Shown here: piece after piece, positions 16,650 through 25,898 of the stretch
Layout of the letters: every line of letters starts with the position of its first letter
Position numbering within the stretch: the stretch's first letter is position 1
Assembly (NCBI RefSeq): GCF_026616895.1
Contig: NZ_JANYME010000007.1
Location: 1-64,000, forward strand
DNA from: Campylobacter sp. MG1
Lineage (GTDB): Bacteria; Campylobacterota; Campylobacteria; Campylobacterales; Campylobacteraceae
Length of the DNA: 64,000 nucleotides
Direction of reading: 5' to 3'
Notes under the pieces: generated by a model
Seen by the model: only the letters and a program-made list of their open reading frames with translations
Databases searched by the model: none
Told to the model about the DNA's origin: nothing
Made by a program: the position numbers and the translations under genes

Positions 16650-17497
16650 CTTAACTCTTTTTTAAATTTTAGATAATCTATATTTTCATCAACAAAACTA
16701 AGCCTACTTTTAGGAATTTTATTTATTGGATTTGCACCTAATAGTGCTTGTGTGTATGGATGCTTAGGATTATTTAATACAACTTGGCAGCTACCACTTT
16801 CAAGTGCTACACCTTTATATACTACTAAAATATCATCTGCTATTGTATTTACTACTCCTAAATCATGTGTTATAAATAATATTGACATTTTATATTCGTT
16901 TTGTAATTCTTTCATAAGTTCTAAAACCTGTGCTTGAATGCTAACATCAAGTGCTGTTGTAGGCTCATCAGCTATTAATAATTTTGGCTTACAAATTACA
17001 GCCATTGCTATCATAACTCTTTGTCTTTGACCACCACTTAATTTAAAAGGATAATCTTTTAGTCTTTTTTCAGGCTCTTTTATACCAACTTTATTTAGTA
17101 TATTTATAATTTTTTCAATTCTATCTTTTTTATTTAAATTTGGTTCATGCTCTTTTAAGACCTCTTCTAATTGATAACCTATAGTTAAAACTGGATTTAA
17201 ACTTGTCATAGGTTCTTGAAAAATCATAGCAATTTCTTTACCACGAATATTTCTTAATTTTTTTTCTTGTAACTTTAAAAGGTCTTCATTATTATATATA
17301 ATTTTACCACTATTAATGACAGCGGTTTTTGCTAATAATCCCATAATTGCTAGACTTGTTACACTTTTTCCACTACCACTTTCTCCAACTATGCAAAGTG
17401 TTTTATTTTCTTTAAGTTCAAAAGAAAAATCTTTAATTGCATGAATTAATCCATAATCACTCTTAAAAGATATGCTTAAATTTTCTACCTTTAACAT
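16646..17497 (-). CDS. dppD: Peptide ABC transporter ATPase (DppD/OppD type)
   Basis: 283 residues. Walker A GESGSGKSV near 38, Q-loop MIFQEPMTSLNPVL, signature LSGGQRQRVMIAMAV near 154, Walker B LLIADEPTTALDVSIQ near 174. The C-terminal oligopeptide extension is present (HPYTQALLGANP) but truncated: the Cys motif that holds an Fe-S cluster in several OppD/DppD proteins is absent. It follows dppC after three bases. Confidence 0.9.
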   Translation of the reverse strand: MLKVENLSISFKSDYGLIHAIKDFSFELKENKTLCIVGESGSGKSVTSLAIMGLLAKTAVINSGKIIYNNEDLLKLQEKKLRNIRGKEIAMIFQEPMTSLNPVLTIGYQLEEVLKEHEPNLNKKDRIEKIINILNKVGIKEPEKRLKDYPFKLSGGQRQRVMIAMAVICKPKLLIADEPTTALDVSIQAQVLELMKELQNEYKMSILFITHDLGVVNTIADDILVVYKGVALESGSCQVVLNNPKHPYTQALLGANPINKIPKSRLSFVDENIDYLKFKKELR

Positions 17498-17500
17498 TTT

Positions 17501-18346
17501 TTATACCTTTGGATTTAATGCGTCGCTTAATGCGTCACCTACTAAGTTTATGCCTAAAACGGTAAGAAATATTGCTAGACCTGGATATAAAATAAGCCAA
17601 TATGCCGTACTTATATATTCAAGTGAATTTGTTAACATACTTCCCCATTCAGCCATTGGTGGTTGTGCTCCTAACCCAAGAAAACTAAGTCCAGCAGCTT
17701 CAAGTATAGCACTAGCAAAACCCATTGTAGCTTGAACTATAATAGGGCTTAGACAATTTCCTAATATTACATTTAACATTAATCTAATATCACTTGAGCC
17801 ATTTAGTTTAGAGGCAATTACATATTCTTTATTTTTTTCAGCCATTACTAAAGCTCTAATTATTCTTGCATAAGTTGGAATTCCTACAATTCCTATAGCT
17901 ATCATTGCGTTATTAAGGCTTGGTCCTAATATTGCTACAACTACGATTGCTAATAAAATAGAAGGGATTGTTAGCATAATATCAATTAATCTCATAATTA
18001 AATTATCAATAAAACCACCATAAAATCCAGCTAACATTCCTAAAATAAGTCCAAATATTAATGATATTCCAACGCTAATAAAACCTATTTTGATAGATAC
18101 ACTAGCACCATATATTAATCTACTTAAAACATCTCTTCCAAATTCATCAGTCCCTAAAATATGTGTAAGTGAACCACCTTCGTTATAAAATGGAGGGATT
18201 AATCTATTTGCTAAGTTTTGACTAGCTTCATCAAAAGGAGCTATAAATGGTGCAAAAATAGCACAAAATATAAGAACCATTGTTATAAAAAGTCCAAAAC
18301 AAGCAAAATAATTCTTTTTAAATTGTAAAATTATTCTATCCATCAT
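17501..18346 (-). CDS. dppC: Peptide ABC transporter permease DppC
   Basis: 281 residues, about six helices with an N-terminal helix and a periplasmic loop (HILGTDEFGRDVLSRLIYGA) typical of DppC/OppC. The ATPase-coupling EAA loop is in EYVIASKLNGSSDIRLMLNVILGNCLSPI. It overlaps dppB by four bases. Confidence 0.9.
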   Translation of the reverse strand: MMDRIILQFKKNYFACFGLFITMVLIFCAIFAPFIAPFDEASQNLANRLIPPFYNEGGSLTHILGTDEFGRDVLSRLIYGASVSIKIGFISVGISLIFGLILGMLAGFYGGFIDNLIMRLIDIMLTIPSILLAIVVVAILGPSLNNAMIAIGIVGIPTYARIIRALVMAEKNKEYVIASKLNGSSDIRLMLNVILGNCLSPIIVQATMGFASAILEAAGLSFLGLGAQPPMAEWGSMLTNSLEYISTAYWLILYPGLAIFLTVLGINLVGDALSDALNPKV

Positions 18347-19347
18347 TTTAGCCTTATTTTAGGATTTACAACTGCATATAAAATATCAGTAATTAAATTT
18401 ATACTTACATAAATAATTGCAATAATTAAAGTTGTTCCTTGGATAATCGGAAAATCCCTTTGATTTACTGCATTTACGAGCCATTTTCCTATACCTGGCC
18501 AAGAAAATGTTGATTCTGTTAATATAGCCCCTCCTAAAAGTGTGCCCATCATAAGTCCTATTATTGTAATTACAGGTATTAGTGCATTTTTTAATGCGTG
18601 AATTAAAATAACTCTAATTCCACTAAGTCCTTTTGCTTTTGCTGTTTTTATATAATCTTCTTTTAATACCCCACTCATGCTTGCACGACTCATTCTAGCA
18701 ATTATTGCCATAGGAATTGTTCCTAGTGCAAAAGCTGGCATCAAAATATGTTTAAATGCATCAAAAAAGGCTGGATAATCTTTGTTTAAAAGAGTATCAA
18801 TTAGATAAAATCCAGTAATTTCATCAACCCAAAATTCATATCCAAGTCGCCCTGAAACAGGTAAAAGTTCTAAATAAATGCTAAATAAATATATAAGCAT
18901 AAGTCCTAGCCAAAATACTGGCATAGAAACACCTGTAAGTGATATAAAAGTAGATAAATAATCAAATTTAGAATATCTATAAACAGCTGATATTACACCC
19001 ATAATAACGCCAAAAATAATAGCGAAAAACATAGCTACAATTGCAAGTTCAGCAGTTGCAAAAAATCTTTCTTTAAATTCAACTAAGACAGGTTGCTTTG
19101 ATTTTAACGAAACCCCAAAATCACCTTTAATTGCCTTAGAAATAAAATTTATATATTGTTCATTTAGTGGTTTATCTAGCCCCATTTCTTTATTAAATTT
19201 TTCTATGCTTTCAGCTGTAGCATGTTCGCCTAAAATCGCTAAAGCAGGTTCTCCTGGTGTTAAATGCAACATAGAAAAAACCAATAAAGAAACACCAAAT
19301 AAAGTTGGAATTACCCATAAAATTCTTTTTATTAAATAGCTAATCAT
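18343..19347 (-). CDS. dppB: Peptide ABC transporter permease DppB
   Basis: 334 residues, six helices. Family signatures: LLVFSMLHLTPGEPALAILGE near 20, EDYIKTAKAKGLSGIRVIL (EAA loop) near 230 and TESTFSWPGIGKWLVNAV near 283. It is separated from the substrate-binding gene upstream by a hairpin, so the permease may be made at a lower level than the binding proteins. Confidence 0.9.
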   Translation of the reverse strand: MISYLIKRILWVIPTLFGVSLLVFSMLHLTPGEPALAILGEHATAESIEKFNKEMGLDKPLNEQYINFISKAIKGDFGVSLKSKQPVLVEFKERFFATAELAIVAMFFAIIFGVIMGVISAVYRYSKFDYLSTFISLTGVSMPVFWLGLMLIYLFSIYLELLPVSGRLGYEFWVDEITGFYLIDTLLNKDYPAFFDAFKHILMPAFALGTIPMAIIARMSRASMSGVLKEDYIKTAKAKGLSGIRVILIHALKNALIPVITIIGLMMGTLLGGAILTESTFSWPGIGKWLVNAVNQRDFPIIQGTTLIIAIIYVSINLITDILYAVVNPKIRLK

Positions 19348-19357
19348 TATAATCCTT

Positions 19358-19380
19358 AAACTAGGCTAAAAGCCTAGTTT
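19358..19380. terminator. Intercistronic hairpin between dppA and dppB
   Basis: AAACTAGGCT and AGCCTAGTTT form a 10-bp stem with a 3-base loop directly after the dppA1 stop codon (minus strand), followed within about 10 bases by the dppB start. This position fits partial termination or mRNA protection that raises binding-protein yield over the permease genes, as in other binding-protein-dependent operons (inference). Confidence 0.65.
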
Positions 19381-20973
19381 TTATTTTTCTATCCAAACGG
19401 TATGAAATCTTCTTTTACCAACAGGGTCAATTTCAAAACCTTGAATTTTTTTAAGCATAGGAACAACATTCACAGCATTTGCAATTGTTACCCAAGGAGC
19501 ATCTTTAGCAAATATTTTTTGAGCTTCTTCATATAGTTTTACACGTTCTTCTTGATTTGGAGTTTCTTTTGCTTTAGTTACAAGGTTGTTAAACTCATCA
19601 TTTTCCCACGCTGAATAGTTATTTGCTGGTAGTTTTGCTGCTGCTTTGCTTAATAATGCGTATAAGAAATTATCAGGGTCCCCATTATCTCCTGTCCAAC
19701 CACTAAACATAATATCGTGTTCTAAATTTTTAGATTTTTCTAAGTAGGTTGTGTAATCATATGTAGCAATCTTTGCTTCAATTCCAATTTTTGCTAAATC
19801 AGCCTGAACAACTTCCGCAACTCTTTTTCCATCAGGCATATAAGGTCTTGAAACTGGTAGAACCCACATATTTGTTTTAAATCCATTAGGATATCCTGCT
19901 TGTACTAATAATTCTTTAGCTTTTTTAGGGTCATAATCATATTTTGCAATATCATTTGTATAACTCCACATACTAGGTGGGATAGGAGAATCAGCCACAC
20001 TTCCTAAACCTTCATAAATTGCATCAACTATTGCTTTTTTATTAATAGCGTGATTAATTGCTTGACGAACTAAAGGATTTTTAAATTCAGCTCTTTTTTG
20101 ATTCATAGCCATATATCCTACATTCATACCTTCTTTTTTCATTACTTTTATATTTGGGTTTTTTTCTAGATCTTTTAATTCTGCTGGATTTGGAAAATCC
20201 ATTACTTGAATTTGTCCTGCTTTAAGCTCTGCTGCTCTAACGCTAGGATTTGGAATTACACGAATAATTAGTCTATCAAGATGAGGTTTTCCTCCCCAAT
20301 ATTCTTTGTTTGCATTGAATATCATTTTGTCATCTTTCTTCCAATCAACTAACACAAATGGTCCTGTGCCTACTGGAAGTCTTGTGATATCTTGAGCTTT
20401 ATTTTTAGCTAAAAGTTCATTTGCATATTTTTCACATAAAATACTAGCAAAATCCATTGCCATATTTGCTAAAAACGGAGCTTCTCTTTTCTTTAGTGTT
20501 ACTTTTACTGTATATTTATCTATTTTTTCTACATCTTTTACGATATTATCCATATCCATAGCACTCCAATAATCGTGTGGACCATTTATTTTATTATATG
20601 GATGTTTTTCATCAAATTGTCTTTTTAGCGAGAATACAACATCATCAGCTGTCATTTCAACTTTTTCATTAAAATATTTTGTCGGAGCAAAATATACTCC
20701 TTCTCTTAAATGAAAAATATATGTAAGCCCATCTTCACTTATCTCATAACTTTTTGCAAGTGCAGGTTCTATTTCTGTACTACCCAATTTAAATTGAACT
20801 AAAGTATCATAAACCTGTGTAGTTCCATAAAAACTTTCACCATCTGTAGCTTTTGATGGGTCAAGTGTGCTTGAATCTCCACTTCTACCAAAAACTAAAA
20901 CACCACCATCAACTGGATTAGCATAAAGCATATTAAAAGCAACTAATGAGCTTAACAAAAACATTTTTTTCAT
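19381..20973 (-). CDS. dppA: Dipeptide/peptide-binding protein DppA, copy 1
   Basis: 530 residues from MKKMFLLSSL (20973), AAAGGAG ahead; the longer frame adds no signal. Signal peptide to about residue 19 (MLYA|NP). The SBP family 5 fold aligns along its length with E. coli DppA: LREGVYF...ADDVVFSLKRQFD, DRLIIRVIPNPSVRAAELKAGQ and SGWTGDNGDPDNFLYALLS. In the last, the Asp corresponds to the residue that holds the peptide amino group in DppA. Dipeptides are the likely ligand. Related Campylobacter systems bind nickel chelates, which cannot be excluded. It lies 16 bases after a second, diverged dppA. Confidence 0.88.
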   Translation of the reverse strand: MKKMFLLSSLVAFNMLYANPVDGGVLVFGRSGDSSTLDPSKATDGESFYGTTQVYDTLVQFKLGSTEIEPALAKSYEISEDGLTYIFHLREGVYFAPTKYFNEKVEMTADDVVFSLKRQFDEKHPYNKINGPHDYWSAMDMDNIVKDVEKIDKYTVKVTLKKREAPFLANMAMDFASILCEKYANELLAKNKAQDITRLPVGTGPFVLVDWKKDDKMIFNANKEYWGGKPHLDRLIIRVIPNPSVRAAELKAGQIQVMDFPNPAELKDLEKNPNIKVMKKEGMNVGYMAMNQKRAEFKNPLVRQAINHAINKKAIVDAIYEGLGSVADSPIPPSMWSYTNDIAKYDYDPKKAKELLVQAGYPNGFKTNMWVLPVSRPYMPDGKRVAEVVQADLAKIGIEAKIATYDYTTYLEKSKNLEHDIMFSGWTGDNGDPDNFLYALLSKAAAKLPANNYSAWENDEFNNLVTKAKETPNQEERVKLYEEAQKIFAKDAPWVTIANAVNVVPMLKKIQGFEIDPVGKRRFHTVWIEK

Positions 20974-20989
20974 TTTTTCTCCTTTTAAA

Positions 20990-22570
20990 TTATTTTTTAA
21001 TCCAAACTGTATCAAATCTTAAACCTCCGATATTATTTACTTCAAAACCTTCAATATTTTTTTGCATAGGATAAATATCGTAAATATTTGCTAAAGTAAC
21101 CCAAGGCGATTCTTCTCCAAATATTTCTTGTGCTTTTTTATACAATTCTTCACGTTCTTTTTGATTTGAAATTTCTTTTGCTTTTGTAATTAATGCATCA
21201 AATTCATCGTTTGACCAAGCAGAAAAATTACCAGCAGGTTTTATAATTGCATTTTTACTTAACATTATATATAAGAAATTATCAGGGTCTCCATTATCTC
21301 CTTGCCAACCATTCATAGACATATCGTGTTCTAAATTTTTAATTATTTTTAAATAAGTTGTAAAATCATAGTTTTGTATTTTTACATTAATTCCAACTTT
21401 TGCTAAATCAGCTTGTATTGCTTCAGCAGCTTTTTTGCTATCTTGCGATGGTCTAGATAATAAATTTATACTAAAACCATCAGGGTATCCTGCTTTTATT
21501 AGCAATTCTTTTGCTTTTTTTGGGTTATACTCATATTTTTTTATATTTTCATTAAAACCCCACATTGATATTGGAACTGGGGAATAAGCTACTCTTGCAT
21601 AATCTTCATATACTGTTTTTATTATTGCTTCTTTATTGATAGCATGGTTTATAGCCTGTCTTACAAGTGGATTTTTAAACCATTCTTTTGTCATATTCAT
21701 TGACATATAATATACATTTACACCAGGCTTTTTTTCAATTTTAATATTTTCTATTTTTGCTAAATTTTCAAGTTCAGTAAAATTTGGTTTATCCATAATA
21801 TGAATTTGCCCAGCTTTAAGTTCGGCTGCACGAACACTTGCATTAGGAACTACTTTTATTATCAATCTATCTAAATAAGGTTTTTTATCATCCCAATAAT
21901 TTTTATTAGCCTGTAGTACTATGGCGTCATCTTTTTTCCAACTAACAAATACAAAAGGACCAGTTCCAACAGGATATCGATTTAAGTCAGTAGCTTTATT
22001 TTCAGATAAAAGCTTATCAGCATATTTTTTGGAAACAATACTCATAAAGTCCATTGCCATATTCGCTAAAAATGGAGCTTCATTTTTTTTAAGAGTTATT
22101 TTTACAGTATAATTATCAATTTTTTCTACATCTTTTACTACATCATTCATACCCATAGAAACCCAATAATCATAAGAACCAGTAATGCTATGATAAGGAT
22201 TATTTTCATCAAATTGTCTTTTTAGCGAGAATACAACATCATCAGCTGTCATTTCAACTTTTTCATTAAAATATTTTGTCGGAGCAAAATATACGCCTTC
22301 TCTTAAATGAAAAATATATGTAAGCCCATCTTCACTTATTTCATAACTTTTTGCAAGTGCAGGTTCTATTTCTGTTGAACCTTTTTTAAACCTTACTAAA
22401 GTATCATAAATTTGTCTTGTTGCATATATACTTTCAGCATCAGTAACATGTGCAGGGTCTAGCAAACTAGCATCTGAAGTTCTAGCAAATACCAATGTTC
22501 CACCATAGTTAGGGTTTGCGTAAAGCATATTAAATGCTATTAATGAACTTAACAAAAACATCTTTTTCAT
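20990..22570 (-). CDS. dppA: Dipeptide/peptide-binding protein DppA, copy 2
   Basis: 526 residues from MKKMFLLSSLIAFNMLYA (22570), GGAGAAAAA ahead; first gene of the operon. Same fold as copy 1 and the same ligand motif (NGWQGDNGDPDNFLYIMLS, with Gln for Thr). The peptide-contact region VLPVSRPYMPDGKR of copy 1 is replaced by LLSRPSQDSKK, so the ligand range probably differs. One 173-base patch is almost identical to copy 1 while the rest is clearly diverged, which points to gene conversion. Tandem binding proteins feeding one permease widen the substrate range. Confidence 0.87.
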   Translation of the reverse strand: MKKMFLLSSLIAFNMLYANPNYGGTLVFARTSDASLLDPAHVTDAESIYATRQIYDTLVRFKKGSTEIEPALAKSYEISEDGLTYIFHLREGVYFAPTKYFNEKVEMTADDVVFSLKRQFDENNPYHSITGSYDYWVSMGMNDVVKDVEKIDNYTVKITLKKNEAPFLANMAMDFMSIVSKKYADKLLSENKATDLNRYPVGTGPFVFVSWKKDDAIVLQANKNYWDDKKPYLDRLIIKVVPNASVRAAELKAGQIHIMDKPNFTELENLAKIENIKIEKKPGVNVYYMSMNMTKEWFKNPLVRQAINHAINKEAIIKTVYEDYARVAYSPVPISMWGFNENIKKYEYNPKKAKELLIKAGYPDGFSINLLSRPSQDSKKAAEAIQADLAKVGINVKIQNYDFTTYLKIIKNLEHDMSMNGWQGDNGDPDNFLYIMLSKNAIIKPAGNFSAWSNDEFDALITKAKEISNQKEREELYKKAQEIFGEESPWVTLANIYDIYPMQKNIEGFEVNNIGGLRFDTVWIKK

Positions 22571-22747
22571 ATTTTTTCTCCACCTATTCAATATATGTTT
22601 TAAATTTACTTTAAAAATGATAATTTGCATAGCATATTATAAGAAAAATAAATTGTATGTGTAAATTTGTAACATTAATTAAAATATATTATTAAATTAT
22701 GTTTAATTTTAATGTATTTAAAATTTATGGTTGCAAATTATTAATAA

Positions 22748-24526
22748 CTATTCAACCGTTACGCTTTTTGCTAGATTTCTTGGCATATCTACATTTGCAC
22801 CAACACGATTTGTAATTTCTAGTGCAAATAATTGCATAATTACCATCATTTCAAAAAACTCGCTTAGATAATGTTCTTGTTCGCTTGTTTTTATAAAATC
22901 ATCAGCTTCGCTAAACTCAATAGGAGAAATTGCTAAAATATTTGCATCTCTTGCACTTAATTCTAAGACATTTGAGCGAGTTTTATCATATAAAATATTT
23001 TTTGGCATAAATGCAATTGTAAATAATTCGCTATCAGCAAGTGCGATAGGACCATGTTTCATCTCTCCTGCTGCATAGCCTTCTGCGTGCATATAGCTTA
23101 TTTCTTTTAATTTTAATGCTGCTTCAAGTGCAAGTGGATAAAATAAATCTCTACCTATAAAGAAAAATCCGTGTCCGTGTAAGTATCGCTTGCTTAGGCG
23201 TTTTAATTTATCGTGAGTATTTTTATTTACTTTTAATACATTAGATAAATCCTTAATAGCAAGTAATTCTTTTTTAATATCTAAATTAGGATTTTTATTT
23301 AAATACAATGCTAGTAGCCATAGATTTAGCATTTGAGCGCAAAATGCTTTAGTGCTTGCTACACTTTTTTCAATCCCTGCACGAATTAAAATACAATAAT
23401 CAGCTTCTCTTGCTATGCTTGAATTATCAACATTGCATAATGCTAAAGTTTTAAGCCCAGCATTTTTTGCTATTTTTAAAGCTTCAAGAGTATCAGCTGT
23501 CTCGCCGCTTTGAGATATACAAACAAATAAAGCGTTTTTATCTAAAAAGCCATTTTTATATCTAAACTCACTTGCTATTTCTACACGGCATTCAATATTA
23601 GCACTTCTTTCAAAAATATAGCTAGATGCTAATGCTGCGTGATAGCTAGTGCCACAAGCACAAATTATGATTTTACTAAAGTCTTGATTTAAATTCTTTA
23701 ATTCATCAAAACATACTTTATCATTAATAATTCTTCCTATTAATATATTTTGAACGATTTGACTTTGCTCGTAGATTTCTTTTTCCATAAAAGTATCAAA
23801 CCCATCTTTTAAAGCACTTTCTTTATCACAATTTAATTCTTTAAACTCAACAACGCCATTTAATAAATGAATTCCATTTTTATCTAAAAAGCCAAAATCT
23901 CCATCGTTTAAATAAGCAACTTGTTTGCAAATTCCAACCAACGGAGCATCACAAGATGCCATATAAAACTCACTATTATTTGAGCCTTTTCCTATTATTA
24001 GTGGTGCGTTTTTCTTAGCAAAAAATATAGTATTCGGAGCTTTTTTTGTGATTAGTAATATTGCATAAGCTCCATCAATTTTTTTAATAACTTCACTAAA
24101 AGCTTTTTCAGGACTTAAAGTATTTGCGTATTTTTCAAATAAATGAACAATTACTTCTGTATCTGTTTGCGAATTAAAATGTGTGGTTTTTAGTTCTTCT
24201 TTTATTTCTTTATAATTTTCTATAATTCCATTATGTATTACGCAAGAATATTCGCCGTAATGTGGATGAGAATTTGTATCATCAGGTTTTCCGTGAGTTG
24301 CCCAGCGAGTATGACCTATAGCTACACCTTCATCATGAAAGTTTAGATTTTTCATAAAATTTGCTAGGTTCTCTAGTTTTCCAGCTTTTTTAAAAAAACT
24401 CAATTCGTCTTTTTCCAACACAGCCATACCAGCACTATCATATCCACGATATTCAAGCTCTTTTAATCCTTTTAATATAATTTCTTTTTTTTCTAATTGT
24501 CCTAAATACCCAACAATTCCGCACAT
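22748..24526 (-). CDS. glmS: Glutamine-fructose-6-phosphate aminotransferase
   Basis: 592 residues. Cys2 (MCGIVGYLG) is the glutaminase nucleophile, followed by ELEYRGYDSAGMAVLE and GHTRWATHGKPDDTNSHPHY. Two SIS domains carry ISQSGETADTLEALK and the C-terminal loop ends DMPRNLAKSVTVE, the canonical end. It makes glucosamine-6-phosphate for peptidoglycan, LPS/LOS and protein glycans. The gene stands alone, diverging from mqnE. I see no glmS ribozyme upstream, as expected outside Gram-positives. Confidence 0.96.
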   Translation of the reverse strand: MCGIVGYLGQLEKKEIILKGLKELEYRGYDSAGMAVLEKDELSFFKKAGKLENLANFMKNLNFHDEGVAIGHTRWATHGKPDDTNSHPHYGEYSCVIHNGIIENYKEIKEELKTTHFNSQTDTEVIVHLFEKYANTLSPEKAFSEVIKKIDGAYAILLITKKAPNTIFFAKKNAPLIIGKGSNNSEFYMASCDAPLVGICKQVAYLNDGDFGFLDKNGIHLLNGVVEFKELNCDKESALKDGFDTFMEKEIYEQSQIVQNILIGRIINDKVCFDELKNLNQDFSKIIICACGTSYHAALASSYIFERSANIECRVEIASEFRYKNGFLDKNALFVCISQSGETADTLEALKIAKNAGLKTLALCNVDNSSIAREADYCILIRAGIEKSVASTKAFCAQMLNLWLLALYLNKNPNLDIKKELLAIKDLSNVLKVNKNTHDKLKRLSKRYLHGHGFFFIGRDLFYPLALEAALKLKEISYMHAEGYAAGEMKHGPIALADSELFTIAFMPKNILYDKTRSNVLELSARDANILAISPIEFSEADDFIKTSEQEHYLSEFFEMMVIMQLFALEITNRVGANVDMPRNLAKSVTVE

Positions 24527-24618
24527 TTTTAATCCTTTAATAATAAAAATTACGCTAATTTATAGTAAGTTGTTAAACAAAGATAAATATAATCACTTTT
24601 CTTTTTTAAGGATGGTAA

Positions 24619-25683
24619 ATGGATATTTTAGAAGCGTTAGACGAAGGTAAAAGATTAAGCGAAGAAGATTGTTATAAGTTATACGATTTAGATTTGCAAG
24701 TCTTAGGATTTTACGCTAATAAAAAGAGATTAAAACTTCACGGAAAAAAAGTTTATTTTAATTGTAATCGTCACATAAATCCTACAAATATGTGCGTTGA
24801 TACTTGTGCTTTTTGTGCATTTTCAGCTCATAGGCACAATCCAAATCCATATCATCTAACACACGAAGAAATCTTAAAAATAGTTGATGATACCGTTACT
24901 CGTGGGACAAAAGAAATACACATTGTTTCAGCTCACAATAAAAAAGGTGGTTGGGAATGGTATTTTGAGATTTTTAGAAAAATTAAAGATAAATACCCAC
25001 ATTTACATATTAAAGCAATGACAGCTGCTGAAATTAATTTTATTGCAAAGAGTTTTTTTGATGGAGATTATTCTGCAGTAATTGACAAAATGCTTGAATA
25101 TGGAGTTGATTCTATGCCGGGTGGCGGTGCTGAAATTTTTGATGAAAAAGTTAGAAATGAGCTTTGTGCTAGCAAAGTTAGTTCTGATAATTGGCTTAAG
25201 ATTCATGGGCTATGGCATCAAAAAGGAAAACAAAGTAATGCAACTATGCTTTTTGGACACATTGAAAGTCGTGAGAACAGAATTGACCATATGCTAAGAC
25301 TAAGAAAACAACAAGATATCAGCAAAGGATTTAATGCTTTTATTCCGTTAGTATGGCAAAAAGACAATTCATTCTTAAAGGATTTAAAACCGCTTGGAAG
25401 TATAGAAATTCTAAAAACTATTGCAATAGCAAGGCTTGTTTTGGATAATATTTCTCATATTAAAGCTTATTGGGCGACTTTAGGATTAAACCTTGCAATG
25501 GTGGCTCAAGAATACGGAGCAAATGACCTTGATGGAACAATAGAAAAAGAAAATATCCAAAGTGCAGGTGGTGCAAAAAGTGCGAATGGCATTACGCTAC
25601 AAGACTTCATAGACAATATCAAAACATCAAATTTAATTCCAATAGAAAGAGATAGTTTATACAATGAGATTAAGGAATATTGA
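24619..25683 (+). CDS. mqnE: Aminofutalosine synthase MqnE (radical SAM)
   Basis: 354 residues. The radical-SAM Cys triad is CVDTCAFCAF (C-x3-C-x2-C), about residue 58. MqnE-type signatures follow: EIHIVSAHNKKGGWEWY and HIKAMTAAEINF, then DSMPGGGAEIFDEKVR. It joins a chorismate-derived enolpyruvyl benzoate to the adenosyl group in the futalosine route to menaquinone, the route used by Campylobacterota. MqnC is its closest relative; the VSAHN motif favours MqnE. AAGGATGGTAA precedes the ATG. Confidence 0.9.
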   Translation: MDILEALDEGKRLSEEDCYKLYDLDLQVLGFYANKKRLKLHGKKVYFNCNRHINPTNMCVDTCAFCAFSAHRHNPNPYHLTHEEILKIVDDTVTRGTKEIHIVSAHNKKGGWEWYFEIFRKIKDKYPHLHIKAMTAAEINFIAKSFFDGDYSAVIDKMLEYGVDSMPGGGAEIFDEKVRNELCASKVSSDNWLKIHGLWHQKGKQSNATMLFGHIESRENRIDHMLRLRKQQDISKGFNAFIPLVWQKDNSFLKDLKPLGSIEILKTIAIARLVLDNISHIKAYWATLGLNLAMVAQEYGANDLDGTIEKENIQSAGGAKSANGITLQDFIDNIKTSNLIPIERDSLYNEIKEY

Positions 25684-25898
25684 TTGGAATTAATATACTA
25701 CTTATGGTTGTATTTTAAGAGGATTAAACTTAGCTTATATTCAATTGAAAAAATAAATTTATATAACAATATTCAAAACTTACACAAAATTAATACAAAT
25801 CACAAAACAAGGAAAACAAAATGAGTTAGTTTAATTTTAAATTTTGTAGGATTTAGTTGCGTTATGCTAGAAATTTATTTTTTAAAGGAATTATCCAA

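Noticed and set aside
19381-22570. Nickel transporter (NikZ-type) instead of dipeptide transporter
   Set aside because: Both binding proteins keep the DppA GDNGDPDNF ligand motif and align along their length with DppA; nickel-chelate binding remains possible but is not shown by sequence.
24527-24618. Possible glmS ribozyme or riboswitch ahead of glmS
   Set aside because: The gap between the divergent glmS and mqnE is only 92 bases, AT-rich, with no ribozyme-like core; this RNA is known from Gram-positive bacteria.
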